Below, one piece after another: positions 12,130 through 25,351 of a DNA stretch of 64,000 nucleotides. The stretch lies in contig DF239094.1 in NCBI GenBank assembly GCA_000507305.1, positions 97,602 to 161,601 on the forward strand, written 5' to 3'. The translations under genes were made by a program, and so were the position numbers. Every line of letters begins with the position of its first letter. The stretch's first letter is position 1. Under the pieces are notes generated by a model. The model worked only from the letters and a program-made list of their open reading frames with translations. It did not search any database and was not told where the DNA came from. This stretch comes from Breviolum minutum Mf 1.05b.01 (Eukaryota; Sar; Dinophyceae; Suessiales; Symbiodiniaceae).

Positions 12130-12815
12130 GTGAGTATGAGCAGTGAAGGATCTGGACTGGAGATTGCAGCCATACCAGACATGGGATTGGAGTTTGGTTT
12201 TGGACCTCCAGTACTACATGGTACATATTCTCACACTGATACCCCAGATGCTTCCTTAGATGCTTCTGCTGAGCCAACGGACCGAGAACATGAACCAGGA
12301 GTGGATGAGATCGAATGGCTTGGTGTGGTTTTGGATGTGTCATTGAAGTTAGGAATGATATGGAATAAGACTCAATAAGACAGAATGAACATGAAGAACA
12401 ATGAATGACACCTCACAGCATCCATTTTGTATGTAAGTGTATGTTTGAAACGAAAACCCTCTGTTGGTTTGATGCCTCCTCAACCAATGCCGTTGGCGGC
12501 AGGTCCTGATAGTGAAGGACAAACAGCAACAGATCAGCCACTTGCAGTTCAGTGCATTTTTTTTTTCTTCTGAGAGCAATTTTCACATTGCAGTTGTGAG
12601 CAAATATTTATTTTATGTTGTTGTTGTTGTTGTGGTTTGACAGACATACGGTATATAGATCCTGACATGTCAATGAAGAGGTATGATGTCATCTATCAAT
12701 CACATTCTCAAGTATCAAGGGGCTTATGCTTTGTCGCTCCATACCTTAAAGATATACTGAATGAAATATGCGCAAAGACCATAGAGTACTTGGTATAGAA
12801 ACACTCCTCCTCCTC

Positions 12816-12880
<65 letters not shown>

Positions 12881-12881
12881 A
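12816..12881 (+). repeat. (ATC)n microsatellite
   Basis: About 22 perfect ATC/ATG-complement triplets. The minus-strand Met-rich open frame through it is a repeat artefact, not a gene. Confidence 0.95.
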
Positions 12882-12975
12882 GTCATAAAGGTACGTAGCA
12901 ATGATCATAATAAACAATGATAATGATACAGCCATCATCATGATCCTCCTCCTGAGGTCGCATCTACGTATGCAG

Positions 12976-13113
12976 GCACAGGCCATGTTGCGTCAGTTGC
13001 ATCTCCTGGCCGCCGAGTCGGTCCAACGTGGCAGCGGTCACGTGGCCGTAGCACCGGTGCTACGCATGGCCTTGGATGCCGTGAACTCGGAGACCAGCCT
13101 ACAAGATACCGAG
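12976..13113 (+). CDS. candidate exon (AQAMLRQLHLLAAES...)
   Basis: After ATGCAG the frame reads AQAMLRQLHLLAAESVQRG, then HVAVAPVLRMALDAVNSE, ending near ACCGAG|GCGAGG (GC donor). GC-rich relative to its flanks, helical, in phase with the 12043 exon. No family recognised. Confidence 0.5.
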
Positions 13114-13600
13114 GCGAGGATGAGGGACATAGGAATGGACATACATAGACTCCCTACAACGTGGCCGTTTTGCCGTTTTACATGAGTTTTTTCAGGGAGG
13201 GTATTACCAATAGTATAAATATTATGGATAGAACCTGAAGGATGGATGCTAGCTAGATGTTTGATGATGTTTTTGTCTACACTGTTTTTAATTATTTTTG
13301 TTCGAAGAGTTTGCGGATGTTGTTTAGAAGGACATGTTGCACTGTGTTACACTGGTTTAAGATAACTCGTGAAGGTGAATCTGTATGATGCAACATTGAG
13401 ACACTTTGCACCGCCATTCATGTAACCTGCTGAAGTGCATCCAAGGAAGTCTTGGTTTTTGACCCACTCAAAACTAAATATGGCCGCGGTTTCCGAACTT
13501 ACGGGAAGATCGGAAAACCCATTAACCCCAAAATGAATCATAATTGGCTTCAAAGATCCCAACCAAAAATATAGAATATTTACCAACATCCAAACTCCAG

Positions 13601-14835
13601 CAGCTGAGGCTCAGCTCCAGCAGCTTCGGTACGAGACCAGCGAGGACGTGGTGGAAACAGAGGGTGAAGAGCTCCGTCGATCACACTCGGTGTGATTCGA
13701 CAGGAAATACCGTGGAAGATCCGTGGTTTAGACAGATGCCAATGACCCATGTCAATGCGAAGAAAAAGATGGTTGCTGATTGCTGTGGGATTTTTGGTTG
13801 CCATTTGAAGATGGCCGGCCGCTCTTGGCCATCTTTGTCCTTGAATTTGTTTTGGAGAGGAGCCTTAAATCAATTACAAGATGAAGCCGTGTAAGGATTT
13901 TCATGGACCAATAGTTGTTGCCCCTTGCACGCACACGCATTCTGTGGCATGAGGTCGAAACCTGAAGCCAAGAAGACACCGCAGGCCGCCAGAATGTCAA
14001 GTTATGATCTCTATGATGTCAAAGATCCTCCCGGTGCTCATAAGCTGATTTATAGTTACATTGCCATAGGATTGCCCCTGATAGAATTTAGGATCATGAT
14101 AGACCCTGCAAGTTGGAACCCAATTCCAGGTGGCTGCTGCCCGTCATCGGAGAGGCTCTTCCGTACACTTCGGAGGTTTAGACATGTTTGGAATCCTGAT
14201 CGTATGGCTTCGAAATGTATGATATGAACGTGTACCTACATCATGATTTCAATATGATTTCCGTAAATTCCTTTATATCCATGAATGAATGTATATCCAT
14301 GATTGTCTATAGTCGAATATCCATTCATCATGCCATAATGCCTTTTAGCTTCAACATAGGTGCCACTTCACCGGACAAGAGCAGCACAGAGTTGCAGCTA
14401 CGCCGTTTGAGCAAGGCTGGTTGGATGCAGGTTTTGTCTATGATAATCAATAATTAATATGGAATCAAGATATGGATGTTTCCGAAAATAGTGGTACCCT
14501 CAAAATCATCCATTTTATTAGGGTTTTCCATTATAAACCATCCATTTTAGGGTACCCCTATTTTTGGAAACACCCATATATATGCACCTGGCAAGATCTT
14601 CTAAGCAATTTGTGGAACGTTTTGATAAATACTTGTAGCGATTTAATGAAAAGTGGGGCCCTTAGAATGGTGATTGGATTGGAGCAGATTCTCAACGTGA
14701 AAAGGAGGCTAGAATAAGAGTGGTTGTGTCAAACAGGACCATGCTTTCAGTAATGTGATGGCACCTGCCATGGAGAATCTTTGGGACGAAGTCTCCAAAC
14801 AGAAACGACGACTTCACAGGAACTTGCGGCAGAAG
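13601..14835 (+). CDS. exon chain of an unidentified, coiled-coil-rich protein
   Basis: Three short exons with clean borders. 13601-13689 (CTCCAG to TCG|GTGTGA) reads AEAQLQQLRYETSEDVVET plus EGEELRRSHS. 14360-14430 (CATAG to CAG|GTTTTG) reads ATSPDKSSTELQLRRLSKAG. 14751-14835 (TTTCAG to AAG|GTCAGC) reads MENLWDEVSKQKRRLHRNLR. The heptad-like spacing and high Glu/Arg/Gln content suggest coiled coil. Alternative frames are open in the first exon. The gene may include the exons at 12043 and 12976. Confidence 0.4.
14472..14581 (+). mobile_element. palindromic MITE-like element, copy 1
   Basis: About 110 bp beginning GGATGTTTCCGAAAATAG and ending CTATTTTTGGAAACACCC, i.e. long imperfect terminal inverted repeats around a short core with CATCCATTTTA. 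The two ends differ consistently (GGATG versus GGGTG) in all three copies in this window, which gives the element an orientation. No coding capacity. Other copies: 36433-36536 (inverted) and 61602-61711. Confidence 0.8.
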
Positions 14836-15333
14836 GTCAGCGCTTTCGGCAACAAGGAAAGCTGTGCCGGGAGCCTTAGTTTTATAAGATATTCCCAGGT
14901 ATTTGCGTGTAACTTGTTTTAAAATATTCATAGATTCATAGATATTCCCAAATTTCAGCATCATTAGATGATATTCTTCAACTATGGCCTCATGGAAGTC
15001 TTATGACGCATTATCAATATCATCTTGCAAAATCAGCAAATCCCCAGCTTGCAAAGTCAATTTCATTTTGGCATGCATTTCCATGTACTGCCATGTGGAT
15101 ATGACATGTATCATTTCATGCCATTCAGCCTTGTAATTCTAACATCAGTATTGTATAGTATTGTCATATCCCATCTGATCTTCAGACTGTTTCGGATCAA
15201 GCGATTTGGCATATAATTTTGAAGTATTGGTTCAATTTTTGATAATTTTTGATTTTTAGAAAACTTAAGAGAATCATCTTTACAACCTTTTACAAAGAAC
15301 TTTCCCATCTGCTCATCACATGTTCCTCTCCAG

Positions 15334-15381
15334 CCGTAAGGTTTCGAAATGGCCGTGAGAGCGGAGGCCTTGCATTCGGAG
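15334..15381 (+). CDS. candidate micro-exon
   Basis: Between CTCCAG and GGAG|GTGGGC, 48 nt, one frame reads VRFRNGRESGGLAFGG. GC-rich compared with the AT-rich intronic flanks. A further candidate follows GTGCAG at 15606 (FAYGSNTQQRSERPEF). Phase between them is untested. Confidence 0.35.
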
Positions 15382-15970
15382 GTGGGCTCTGCAACGATCT
15401 CTTAAACCTGGGTATGTAATGATAGCTAGATTGTACCTACCAAATTCTCCCCCTTACAAAAAGTGTCGTTGATTTATAGTAAGAAAATTGGAAATAACTG
15501 TGCTGTATTTGAAAAGGGCTCAGAATGTGTAAACATGCAATGAAGCAGGCGGTTCAAGTGTTATAAACAGATGTGTTGTCCACTCATCGTGTCTCTGGAT
15601 GTGCAGGTTCGCATACGGCAGCAACACGCAACAAAGGAGCGAGAGGCCGGAGTTTGACTCTGTCAGTCGATGTCGGTCGAATGTGGGATGACCCCTCACT
15701 TGACCTTCCAAAAATCGGACAACATTGCACAACATCACCTCAGGGCAATGCCATTAAGTTCCTTAAACAGTTTCTGCTTAACTCAAGGTCCTCGAGAAGC
15801 CTAGTAGCTTGAAAAGACCAATACATTCAGTCACTAGTCACTAGTCAATCAAGAAAGTTTAGAGGGAAATTTGCGTTCGGGAGTGGTCTAGTCTAGTCAA
15901 GAGATGGAAAGACCTTCTGCGCCTTTTCCTTACTTGACCTTTATGATTCTCTGCTCGCTGTTGCTCCTGC

Positions 15971-16020
15971 TGTTGTGGTTGTTGTTGTTGTTGTTGTTGT
16001 TGTTGTGGTTGTGGTTGTGG

Positions 16021-16116
<96 letters not shown>

Positions 16117-16185
16117 GTTGCTATTACTGTTGTTGTTATTATCGTTGATGTTGTTCTTGGTGGTGGTGGTGGTGGTGGTGGTGGT
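15971..16185 (+). repeat. (TTG)n and (GTG)n microsatellites
   Basis: A TTG tract of about 150 bp, with a few TGG interruptions, is followed after 37 bp by a GTG tract (16159-16185). The poly-Leu/poly-Gly open frame (15904-16272) across it is a repeat artefact. A short coding-like segment, AKLIRAAGRLQKAQ, lies just after it (16263-16304, GTGAG to CAG|GTGATC). Confidence 0.9.
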
Positions 16186-17644
16186 TCTGTTTCTCCTACC
16201 TTTCTAATACTTTTTTACTTTTATTGCTACTTTTGGTCAGTTGTTGATGGTCCACGGGTGAGGCCAAGTTGATCCGAGCAGCAGGCCGCTTGCAAAAGGC
16301 TCAGGTGATCTCTGCATAGGAGAAGGACAGGTGCTGAAACTAATTTCGTGAGATGAGAAGTTATGGTCCCCAACGTTCCCCAATCAGATTTGACAGCATT
16401 TCAGTGACATTGGACATTGAAATCCCTTTGAAACTTCTTGAAGCTTCCCTTTGTCAACTCTTACTGGAAATAAAGCTGGATGGGATGCAGGCGGCAAATG
16501 TTTGTAAATGTTCACAACTTGAGGAGAAGAAGCGATGAATACTCACGTGCACAGGAATACAGTAAGCTCTGACTCTTAGGGACTGTTGCTTTCCTAACAT
16601 TGGTCGGTTTTTTTGAATCAGCTTGGGTCTGTGAATCAACAACCGGCTTCACATTTGCATTCTCTCTTTTTCTCCAGGACAATTCGTGAGTAGAAGTGAG
16701 ATGGGCGCTGTTTTACGGATTTTACCATCCACTGTAACACGGTTTTTTTTGATGCTTAGGTGCAAGCGCTGAGATCCGTGGTGTACTATGAACATCTATG
16801 AATTACGGAACTATGTTTCTTGCACTCCAGCCCGATCGGGCCCCATTTCTTTGATTTGTGTCTTAGACTTGTTCTTCTCTCAGCTTATTGTTTTCTCACC
16901 ATGGTGAATTTGTGAATTGAATTATCGCAGTGGTGTGTACAAAACACCTACTGTCACCCCACAGAGGTGAAGATTGCTTGGGGAGTTTGATAAAAAGCTG
17001 TGCATGTCGCACAAATCGGCTTTTCAATGAGGCTACTTACAAGGGCCAAGCATTTTGAATTTGTTGTTCAATCATGTTCCATCATATATAATTATTCATT
17101 GCCATTTGCCATTTCCAAAGGTGATTTGTTGCGAATGTTCAGGGAGAACCGAGGCCAAGGATCATGTAAAATGTGTTGGTTTTTGTGGCGCCATAGACTT
17201 GGCCTTGGCTCAGCATTCCAAGTTGCAGAAGAACAAAGGATATGAAGATATGAAGTACATTGAAATACAGAACTGATAGATGGGCACTTTCTGGATTACT
17301 TGGTGCAAAATGTCAGCTCTATAGATGTTGTTCGACCCTGATCGGGTTTTGATTGAGAGTGGCAGGTACGCAGCCTGCAAAGCAAGAGACATCAGCAATT
17401 TGTGTAGAGAAGGCCACTTCCAAGTCATTCCACAACTCAGATGTTTGCACTATTTCTACTGTATTTACTTCTGCTTGAACATGCATTGCATTGCTGTTTT
17501 GCTGATTGCTCTGTTCATGTGTCAACATGCCTGCCGTATGCAAATGTGTATTACACGTATTTACACGTCAATATGCAATGTTATACATACATATATGAGT
17601 ACAAAGAATGACGGAAAGTCCTTCGGACATATGACAGCTGGGAG

Positions 17645-17700
17645 GTCCTAAGTGTGGCACTCGCCAATGCAGCGGCTCACCACGGGCGCCTGAGCGGCAG
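17645..17700 (+). CDS. candidate exon (VLSVALANAAAHHG...)
   Basis: Between GGGAG and GGCAG|GTGTGA, 56 nt reading VLSVALANAAAHHGRLSG. GC-rich, alanine-rich helix; unidentified. Confidence 0.4.
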
Positions 17701-18319
17701 GTGTGAGCATATCTATGCATTGTGACACTTGAAATATCGCATATTGTATTGTCATTATTCCCATGACCACCATGAATATAATTCTACAATATACTGAATA
17801 TACTTGCAAGATTTTGCTGCACTCACCTCGACCATTTTTGCAACAAGTTGCTGCTGCATCTTAGTGACATGATCAGCAGAGTGGGGGTGACATCAAGTAG
17901 TCATCAGCCGCATTCAAAACTTGACGCTAGTTCACGGATGACAATGGAGTCCAGTCAACAGGGTCTCCTTCTGAAAGGGGTGACCCGAAATCAGCATTTT
18001 TGACCTATTGCATCCTACTTTCCTAGCTGTCAAACTAAAGCATTTGGCAAGGGGAGATCCAGCAGGGGGGTCCATGCACCACCTTGGAATTCTGAATTCA
18101 TCCACTTGTTTGTGAGATGTGAGATGCATCAAGGCTAGAAGTTTTGATCATTTTCAGATAAAACCATTTATTTTGTGAACTAATGTCCTTTATTTTAGCA
18201 GGATAACCCAAAGGATCTATGTATGGTATATATTTGCTTATGTTTACTTTAAAGATAATCCAAATGTAGGTATGTAAACCAGACATGTATCCAATGATGG
18301 ATAGTTGTACGTCTCGAAG

Positions 18320-18364
18320 CTCGGCTTCCTCGACTGCCAGGCGTCGATTTCTGGAGCCAGCAAG
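18320..18364 (+). CDS. candidate exon (LGFLDCQASISGASK)
   Basis: Fifteen codons exactly, phase 0, between TCGAAG and AAG|GTGGGT. Other frames are also open, so only moderate support. Confidence 0.3.
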
Positions 18365-18481
18365 GTGGGTGTGGGAGGTGGATTGCAGATGTGGCAGTAG
18401 GATATGCAGCAGGATAGCCAGGTAGATCCATGGTAGATCCAAAAATAATCATATAATTCATACATAGATCAAAAACATACG

Positions 18482-18967
18482 GTGAAAGATGCCAATCAAG
18501 AATCTGAAACATTGAAACATGTGAGGAAATCAACTTGCATCAATTTGTATCCAATTTTTGTCGCAAGGTCTGAGCCAATGCCACAACAGAAGCCAAGAAA
18601 GGAGCTTTCTCGTCGAGAGAAGGGACCCCCCATGGCAGCCTTCGAAGCCTTTGAGGTATCAGAGTCACAGACCAAGCCTATGGAGACTTCGTTGGCTGAA
18701 GCCATTTCGGTGGCCCAATCTTTGCCTATCCATGTCCACAATGCCGATGACTCCAAGGAAGGAAATTGTGAGAATGAGAATGACTGCAAGAAGCGCCGTC
18801 GAGGTGATTTACCGCCAGGACGTAGTGAGAGTCCAAGTCCATTTCGATGTCGACCTGCAGGCTACAGACAGAAACGTCGAGCTGTGGCGTCAGCTGTAGC
18901 AATGGCAATCCATGGTTTGAAGATGGCGAAACAACGGCAAGCAGAACGAATCACCTTGGTTGCTTGA
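18482..18967 (+). CDS. candidate Arg/Lys-rich coding region, unidentified
   Basis: The longest open frame in this part (161 codons). It includes QKPRKELSRREKGPP and a basic C-terminus with KKRRRGDLPPGRSESPSP and AMAIHGLKMAKQRQAE. An overlapping frame after 18798 (VIYRQDVVRVQVHFDVDL) is equally protein-like, so this may be two exons in different frames. Unidentified. From 18968 to 21234 I see only weak frames (for example 19143-19562) and nothing I would defend. Confidence 0.35.
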   Translation: MKDANQESETLKHVRKSTCINLYPIFVARSEPMPQQKPRKELSRREKGPPMAAFEAFEVSESQTKPMETSLAEAISVAQSLPIHVHNADDSKEGNCENENDCKKRRRGDLPPGRSESPSPFRCRPAGYRQKRRAVASAVAMAIHGLKMAKQRQAERITLVA

Positions 18968-21234
18968 AAAGGCTGAGGTTTTTATGATGTTTCAAATCTA
19001 TTTTTGATTGAGGACTGACACTTCGACCCACAATATACTTATGTTATATACTACACTGAATAATCGAAGGAAGACACGGAACAGGATCTCAGCAGCTCAT
19101 TGATGCTGGTGTTTCAGATTCTTGAATTGACCTTGAGCTGCTGTGCAGCGGGCAGGAAGACGAACATGCAGCGTCTTGTATGTCTCGGAAGATGGAACTT
19201 GCAACTCTACTACGATAGTGTCAGAAAAGGGGCGAAGCAATTCATTTTTCAGAAATCCACATTGTGAGACATACCTAATTGAATTCAATAGCTTCTACGC
19301 GGGAGAACCGCGTCCATTTTGTCCTTCCAGTACAGCTCATGGTACATCCAGGATCTTGTCAAGATTTGTCAAGAACATCAAAACACATGATCAAAAATAT
19401 AACATGCCAAATATGGCTGTGCTGGAGGAGTATGATAATTCTCGAAGCTGGACAACCAAAATCTATCCTGAGAGTCAGAGCAAGAGTGAGCAAGTAATCA
19501 GTCGCAGCTTGGAGTTTTGTCAAGATATAGCTGTGGCCAGCGCAATGGTGCAGTCATCCTGATTTGCACATTTGGGGCAGGTCTCTAGGTTTTCAGAATC
19601 AAGTTTCAAGGTGTTGAATTGCGTGATTTCACAATCCATGCCCATTACATGTGGATCCTTTGGATAAGGGGCCCACAATTCTATGGGTACTTGCTGTTTG
19701 GATCAACAAAAACGATTCGGCCTCAAACCTCAGTTGTGTAGATTGGGTGGGAAAACCTTCTCGGTGGAGAAACTTTGGACTGCACTTCGATTGCGCATGA
19801 GGGTGACATGGAAAGATTGGGACAGTGGATTGGTCCTGTAATTTGATGCCTCAGTTCCTTCAGCCGAAGGATACCAACGCAAGACAACTTTGTGGGGAAA
19901 AAAGATGGAAAAAAATGACAAAAGGTCCTGGTGCATTCTGCATTGCCATGCAAGGATGGCACAGAATTATTCACAACTCTGAAGGTCTTGAAATGATTCG
20001 TTGGTAGTTGGTAGTGGCAGCAAGAGTGGGGATCTTCAGAGTCAAGAGTCTACTATCAGCCGGTGTGATAAGATCTGCTTGTCTACATTGGTTCCGCCTT
20101 GGATCCTTTGTCAAAAAATCGGTCTGCTATCTAGACAACTCACACATCACATAAGGCATCTGAGTTTTGTAATTGTATCTAGATGTTGAAAATAAAAAGT
20201 GTTCAATACTATTCACCTAAAGAAGTACTCAGCATGACATGTCAGAAAGTGATCAAGTGTTTTGGCACACTTGCCTCTGTCAGGGTGGCAAATGTAGCAC
20301 CGTTTACTACGCGTGGATTGTAATACACAATCAATTTCAACATCCCACTGGCGGTTTGCCATGAGCTGGGCATGTTGCATCTCGGATCATAGGGAAGCAT
20401 GTCACGTCTGAAATCTGATCAAATCTTGCTTGGTGCAGGACACATGTAGGAGAAACAAGATACCGCAGGAAAAATGGTCAACAAACCAGTGAAATGACTG
20501 ACGGAAAAGCAATGAAAAATAGCTGAGTTCCCTTGACATCAAGCGTGGCATTTTTCTCATTGTCAAACCACGCAGCGGCAACGACTCTGAACCTTCTTCT
20601 TTCATTTTGACTCATAGTGACATAGATTACCATCATTGGCATGCAAAACTTTGAGCTGGGATTCGTTGAAAATCAGTCCAACATTTTGACGACCACCTTT
20701 TTGTTGCGAGTAGACTGAGGCAATCGCTGACAACCTTACTGCTGGCGTCTTTACTGGGCAAAGTCTCAATGCATGCCATGCCAATCTGCCCCAATGCAGG
20801 TTGCAAGAGGAGGACTGAAGGACATATGACCACAAAATTCATGAAACATCCAGGAGAAATGTGTTTTTTCAATAAAACCATCCTAAGGTGGATAGGAAGT
20901 TTGAATTTTTGATATCTTTTGATATTTTCTTTTAGTTTGGAGTTCAGAAAGTTCGGGGACGTCATCCAGCTACTGACCTACTGTTTCAGATCCTGTAACC
21001 GAAGAGACTGGTTGAAACCGGGCAGGAGCTTTCGGGGTGTGAAGCAGTCTTTGACCCGCTGGTTGGATCACACATATGGCTACCCAGTTGGGCTATCTCC
21101 AAGACGGTTGTTTGTTTCCCTAATTTTTAACCTTTTATATCATCCTTTTATCATGTCCCGATTTTTTGGTACTGAATCATGAGAAAAATCCGAAGTTTCT
21201 TTAAAAAAACACCTGAAACCAAGCCAACCATGCA

Positions 21235-21355
21235 GGATGGCTGTCGCCTTCATTTGCACATCTTGGAAGCTCATGTCCCTGTGCGACCGGGCTTGTGGTC
21301 GCAACGCCCACGCCTGATGGCACGCTTGGGCGATGTGGAGAAACACACGGAGTGA
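21235..21355 (+). CDS. candidate terminal exon (DGCRLHLHILEAHV...)
   Basis: After CATGCAG the frame reads DGCRLHLHILEAHVPVRPG, then LWSQRPRLMARLGDVEKHTE and TGA. Distinctly GC-rich against AT-rich flanks. Likely the last exon of one of the unidentified genes upstream. No exon is defended from here to 22305. Confidence 0.45.
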
Positions 21356-22305
21356 CCGGATTTTTTTGGTGGGAAGGTTGATGTACACATTAAAAAATTA
21401 GCCTTAGCTTAAGGTTGGTGAAATGTTTCGAACAGGTTCATGGAGGTGAGATCATGGCAATTTTTGTTGAGTAGTGGTAGCTGTGAATTTCGAGGTACTC
21501 TGTACTTGCCATAGCAGGGAACATTTCACACTTCACCATACAACTTCGGAGAGGAGAGTGAATTAAAAACAGCTGACATAGTATGAGTCTCGAGTAAGCT
21601 AGTAAGATTAGTTCCTTGACGTCAGGACGGCTAAGAGTGCTAAGTAACAGCTAACAACTGACAGAAATTGCTCATACCATACAGCTCTCAAAGGAGCCAG
21701 CGGTATTTGTCCAGACAGTTCGTGGATGCAACTGGCACTTTGGAGATACACTGACCTTTGTTTTGCGTCCCCGAGATCTACGTGGTGGAATTCATTTCAG
21801 TTCCTGATGCTGAACAACTTTTGGTTGTTACGTCCTATTTTTCCTTAATGCTTTGAAGCTTTCAGTACCGGGTTGATCGCTGGGGATATTTGAAGGTAGT
21901 TTTTTCAGTATGTTTATGCTGCACGTTTGCTTGTAATGGGGCCAACTATTCCAAAATAAGATATTCATCTCATTCAGAAATTTATATGCACTGGTCATTA
22001 GCCAACTAATCTAGATTCAAGTAGCCTGAAGTTTGACCAGACAGGTTTGCAAGGGAAGATGGACTTGCGCTTTGGCCTTTTTCAGGTTTCTTGGCATTTT
22101 TTCACCTGCGAAATTTCACTTTTCTCAATCTCTTTCCATGCATTCTGAGTAGATTTGAGTAGCTGGTTTTCTCTCACTGTCCTGCATGCTTCAGTAAATC
22201 GAAGTAACTCGTCAATATCATATTCAAAGAGTTTCAAGGTTTTGCCCATGGCATCGCATCCATCCACTTTCTTTTTTTTCGCATTCAAGATTCACTTCAT
22301 CTCAG

Positions 22306-22503
22306 GTGGATTTATCACAATCTACCGATTTGGGTGAAGGTTTCTTAGACCTTCAGCTCTTACACCGTGCTCTCCCAGAAAATTTCCAGTGGAAGTCTCC
22401 CAAAGTGGAGATTCGCATCAGGGATTCGCAGGCCTCCAAAGAGGTGCCCCAAGACCGTGACATCTCAAAATCCTTAGTGCAGCATACGAGAGGGAAGGAT
22501 TAG
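22306..22503 (+). CDS. candidate terminal exon (VDLSQSTDLGEGF...)
   Basis: After CATCTCAG, 65 codons to TAG: VDLSQSTDLGEGFLDLQLLH, then RALPENFQWKSPKVEIRIRD and a hydrophilic tail. Acidic then basic, good coding character, no recognised family. A lower-quality open frame follows at 22675-22865 (ending KRRRRKRR|GTAAGC). Confidence 0.45.
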   Translation: MDLSQSTDLGEGFLDLQLLHRALPENFQWKSPKVEIRIRDSQASKEVPQDRDISKSLVQHTRGKD

Positions 22504-23235
22504 GTCCGGTGAAGGATCTATGGGCCTATGGGGATTTGATTAGTATAATTAGATATTTGAACTTATATAGCATTTGAGCTTAATCACAATTATATAGCAT
22601 CATTTCGCATCATGTAAAATCATTCAATGCCAATGCAATTCATTTAACATCATGTATTGTCGTTAATGTTCCAGTCCAAAGCACTTGAAGCGACTCATTA
22701 CAAAATATGGTTCAATGACAGGCTTAGAACATATCCACAAGCCATAGAAATATTTCAATATGCCCTAGAGATGCTTCATGAGTTCAGAGGATTGCTGATT
22801 ATGACGGCAGTTTCATCGATTTATGATAATTTCATAGAAAAACGCAGGCGGCGCAAACGGCGCGTAAGCTGACTTATTTCAAAACATCCCGCGTAAGGGA
22901 AAGTGTGGTGCGCGTAAGGTAGCACATAGGAATCTATCAAGGTTTTCAGCGCAGCTCATATGTTTCTTCAACATGTTGCTATCACATTACACCTGAATGT
23001 TCTCGTTTGAGGTTTCAGAGGAACAAGACCTTTACTGGAAGGAGTTCTGATGCCACCATGTTTGGAACTCTCGAGTATAGAATATACACGAATACACAAA
23101 AAATCGATAAAAATCGTATTTGGCTATACAATGCTATCCAGCTTTTAAATTATTATATACAATCAATAGACATTGTAACAGACTAGTTCAGCATTTCCAT
23201 GTAATTCCATGGTCAAAGTCAGCTGCACTGTGCAG

Positions 23236-23349
23236 GTGACTGCCCGCATCTTTGCGACCATGACTGTGAACACCGACCCGAAGGTCTTGTTAGCCGATTC
23301 CATGGCCAATACGCCCCTGGTGGAACGGATGTTGAGCCTTGGCGAATGA
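23236..23349 (+). CDS. candidate terminal exon (VTARIFATMTVNTD...)
   Basis: After GTGCAG, 37 codons to TGA: VTARIFATMTVNTDPKVLLA, then DSMANTPLVERMLSLGE. Strong coding character; unidentified. A small Cys-containing segment (YPCVHCGSEAQLGERSE) follows near 23573. Confidence 0.45.
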   Translation: MTARIFATMTVNTDPKVLLADSMANTPLVERMLSLGE

Positions 23350-24614
23350 AGTGTGGCATTTTGGGATGTAGATCTTGGGAGGTTTGTCAAGAAAAGTTAG
23401 AAGTTATAGCTTTTAGATGCTTTTAGGATTTTCCAGAGTGGCCTAAGATTGACTTGAATGAATAGAACATCAGTGAGTATGACATGGTACTTCCAGTTTT
23501 TTTTTTCAGTGAAAAGCGACCAATAAAGTGGGATGTCAGGTAGCAACACTGCTGTCAGCTGTTGAGGTATCCCTGTGTCCATTGTGGCTCTGAAGCTCAA
23601 CTCGGCGAGCGAAGTGAGGCACCATCAGAGTCAGACAGAACTGGTGACTTGTCATTCCTTCAACTGTTGGGGTGCGGTTCAGGGCCGTTGGTCACAGGAT
23701 GTAGTTAGATGGTTCACAGTGATGATAGAAGCATGCTATTTGTATGGTTTATCCATTTGCATGTTTGGTGTTTTTTGCCATTCCCATGTGTTAGCCTTCC
23801 AAAACTTGGCCTCACCGATCCATTTTGGGAGTTTTTTGGTTGCAACCCTAGGTGAGGTGCCATGTGCATCCAAAGTCTGCCAGGATGTCAGACCTGGGCG
23901 AGGCCTGACCACAACCTGAACATCTATGATGATTCATCAGAAAATGATAAAGAATGTATAGAGACAGAATTGAAAAAAAGATAAACAAAAAGATCCCTAC
24001 CCCCCCCTAACCCTGGAAAAATGTACTGTACTCGGTACTCATACATATGCGGCGCAAGGTCCCCCCCATTAAGGAGGGACACAACAAACAACAACTCTGC
24101 CCGAATCCTCTGCCCAGAGGTGCCCACGGACACTGGGCGCTTCAACACATCCCTGGAGGATCGAGTCACCGATGTGAATCCATGGTCACCAAAAAAAGGA
24201 TGATGTTGGGTGATGTAAGTACTCCAATTTTGAAGAATTCAATAAAAATCAAAAAGTTGTTGTGGTAGATGTCCATTGTTTCTTAAGCAAGCCTTCAACA
24301 AGTGATGTTTTTTTCTTTTTTTGCTTCTCACTCTTTAGAGATTAGACCAGACTTAGAGGTGTCACGCTTGCCGAGCCAACGACTGCAGGAACATCGCTAC
24401 CATTGACTACATTGCCACGACGACCGCAGGCCTGTGAAACACGTAGACTATTTACTATTATATTGAATAATAACTTGCAATATTTTGTTGCTTCAATATA
24501 TGAACAATGATCATCATAATGACGATGATAACATGGCAATTGAACATTTTTCTGTGACTTATATGTGGATCTTAGTTGAAGGTTTCATTTCCATCACCTA
24601 AACCACCTTTGCAG

Positions 24615-24731
24615 GGACCACCGGTGCCCATGCAAGCTTCAACCATTCGGCCATTGGAGCTGAAAGAAAAAATGGCGAATATGGGATTCCTCAAAAAGTG
24701 GAGATGGAAGGAATATGGTCAAAAGAAACTG
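24615..24731 (+). CDS. candidate exon (GPPVPMQASTIRPLE...)
   Basis: Exactly 39 codons, phase 0, between TTTGCAG and AACTG|GTTACT. Reads GPPVPMQASTIRPLELKEK, then a basic-aromatic helix FLKKWRWKEYGQKKL. First clear member of an exon chain running to about 27 kb. Unidentified. Confidence 0.5.
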
Positions 24732-25351
24732 GTTACTCAAATATATTAGAAGTCGTCATTTTGGAAACACAGCATGACACAACTACTGTATTTTGTTCCT
24801 GGATATATTTTAAGAGCGAAGGACAAGAGACGCCAAACGACAAGAGTGGTATGTACTTGTTACTCAGCAGCCTTTCAGCTTCTCTCAGTTACTCCTACAA
24901 TGCACCTCAGTGGAGCAGCCATGACTTGATGCAGTGATGATATTTCCTTAAAATTCAGCTGATGACAATAGCCAGATAGCGAAACTACAGTAATTGATAG
25001 CATTCTATTGAAGGGGTTGAAGGGCTTGATTAAACTTGAATCCCTGAGCCTTCAATGTGTTTGTGTGGTGTGTCCACACAAACACATGTCCAGATGGGTC
25101 AAGCTTCGCAAAGGCGAGGCGCTTTGCCAGTTTTGAACATTGAATGAACTTCCAGATTTGTGGCTGCAACATCACTTCGAATTTTAACCTTCCACAATGG
25201 TTCATCTTTCGAGTTGTGTGGTTTCCCTGGCTACAAACTTCAAAACACTCCTAGCATTCATCATTTTCAGTGCTGGAGGTGGTTGCTTTGTTTTCTGCCT
25301 GGCTTTCGCGAAGGCTTCTAGCCACTTGCTGATGATGACATGGGACGACAG

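Noticed and set aside
15904..16272. 122-codon open frame with poly-Leu and poly-Gly
   Set aside because: Produced by the TTG and GTG microsatellites.
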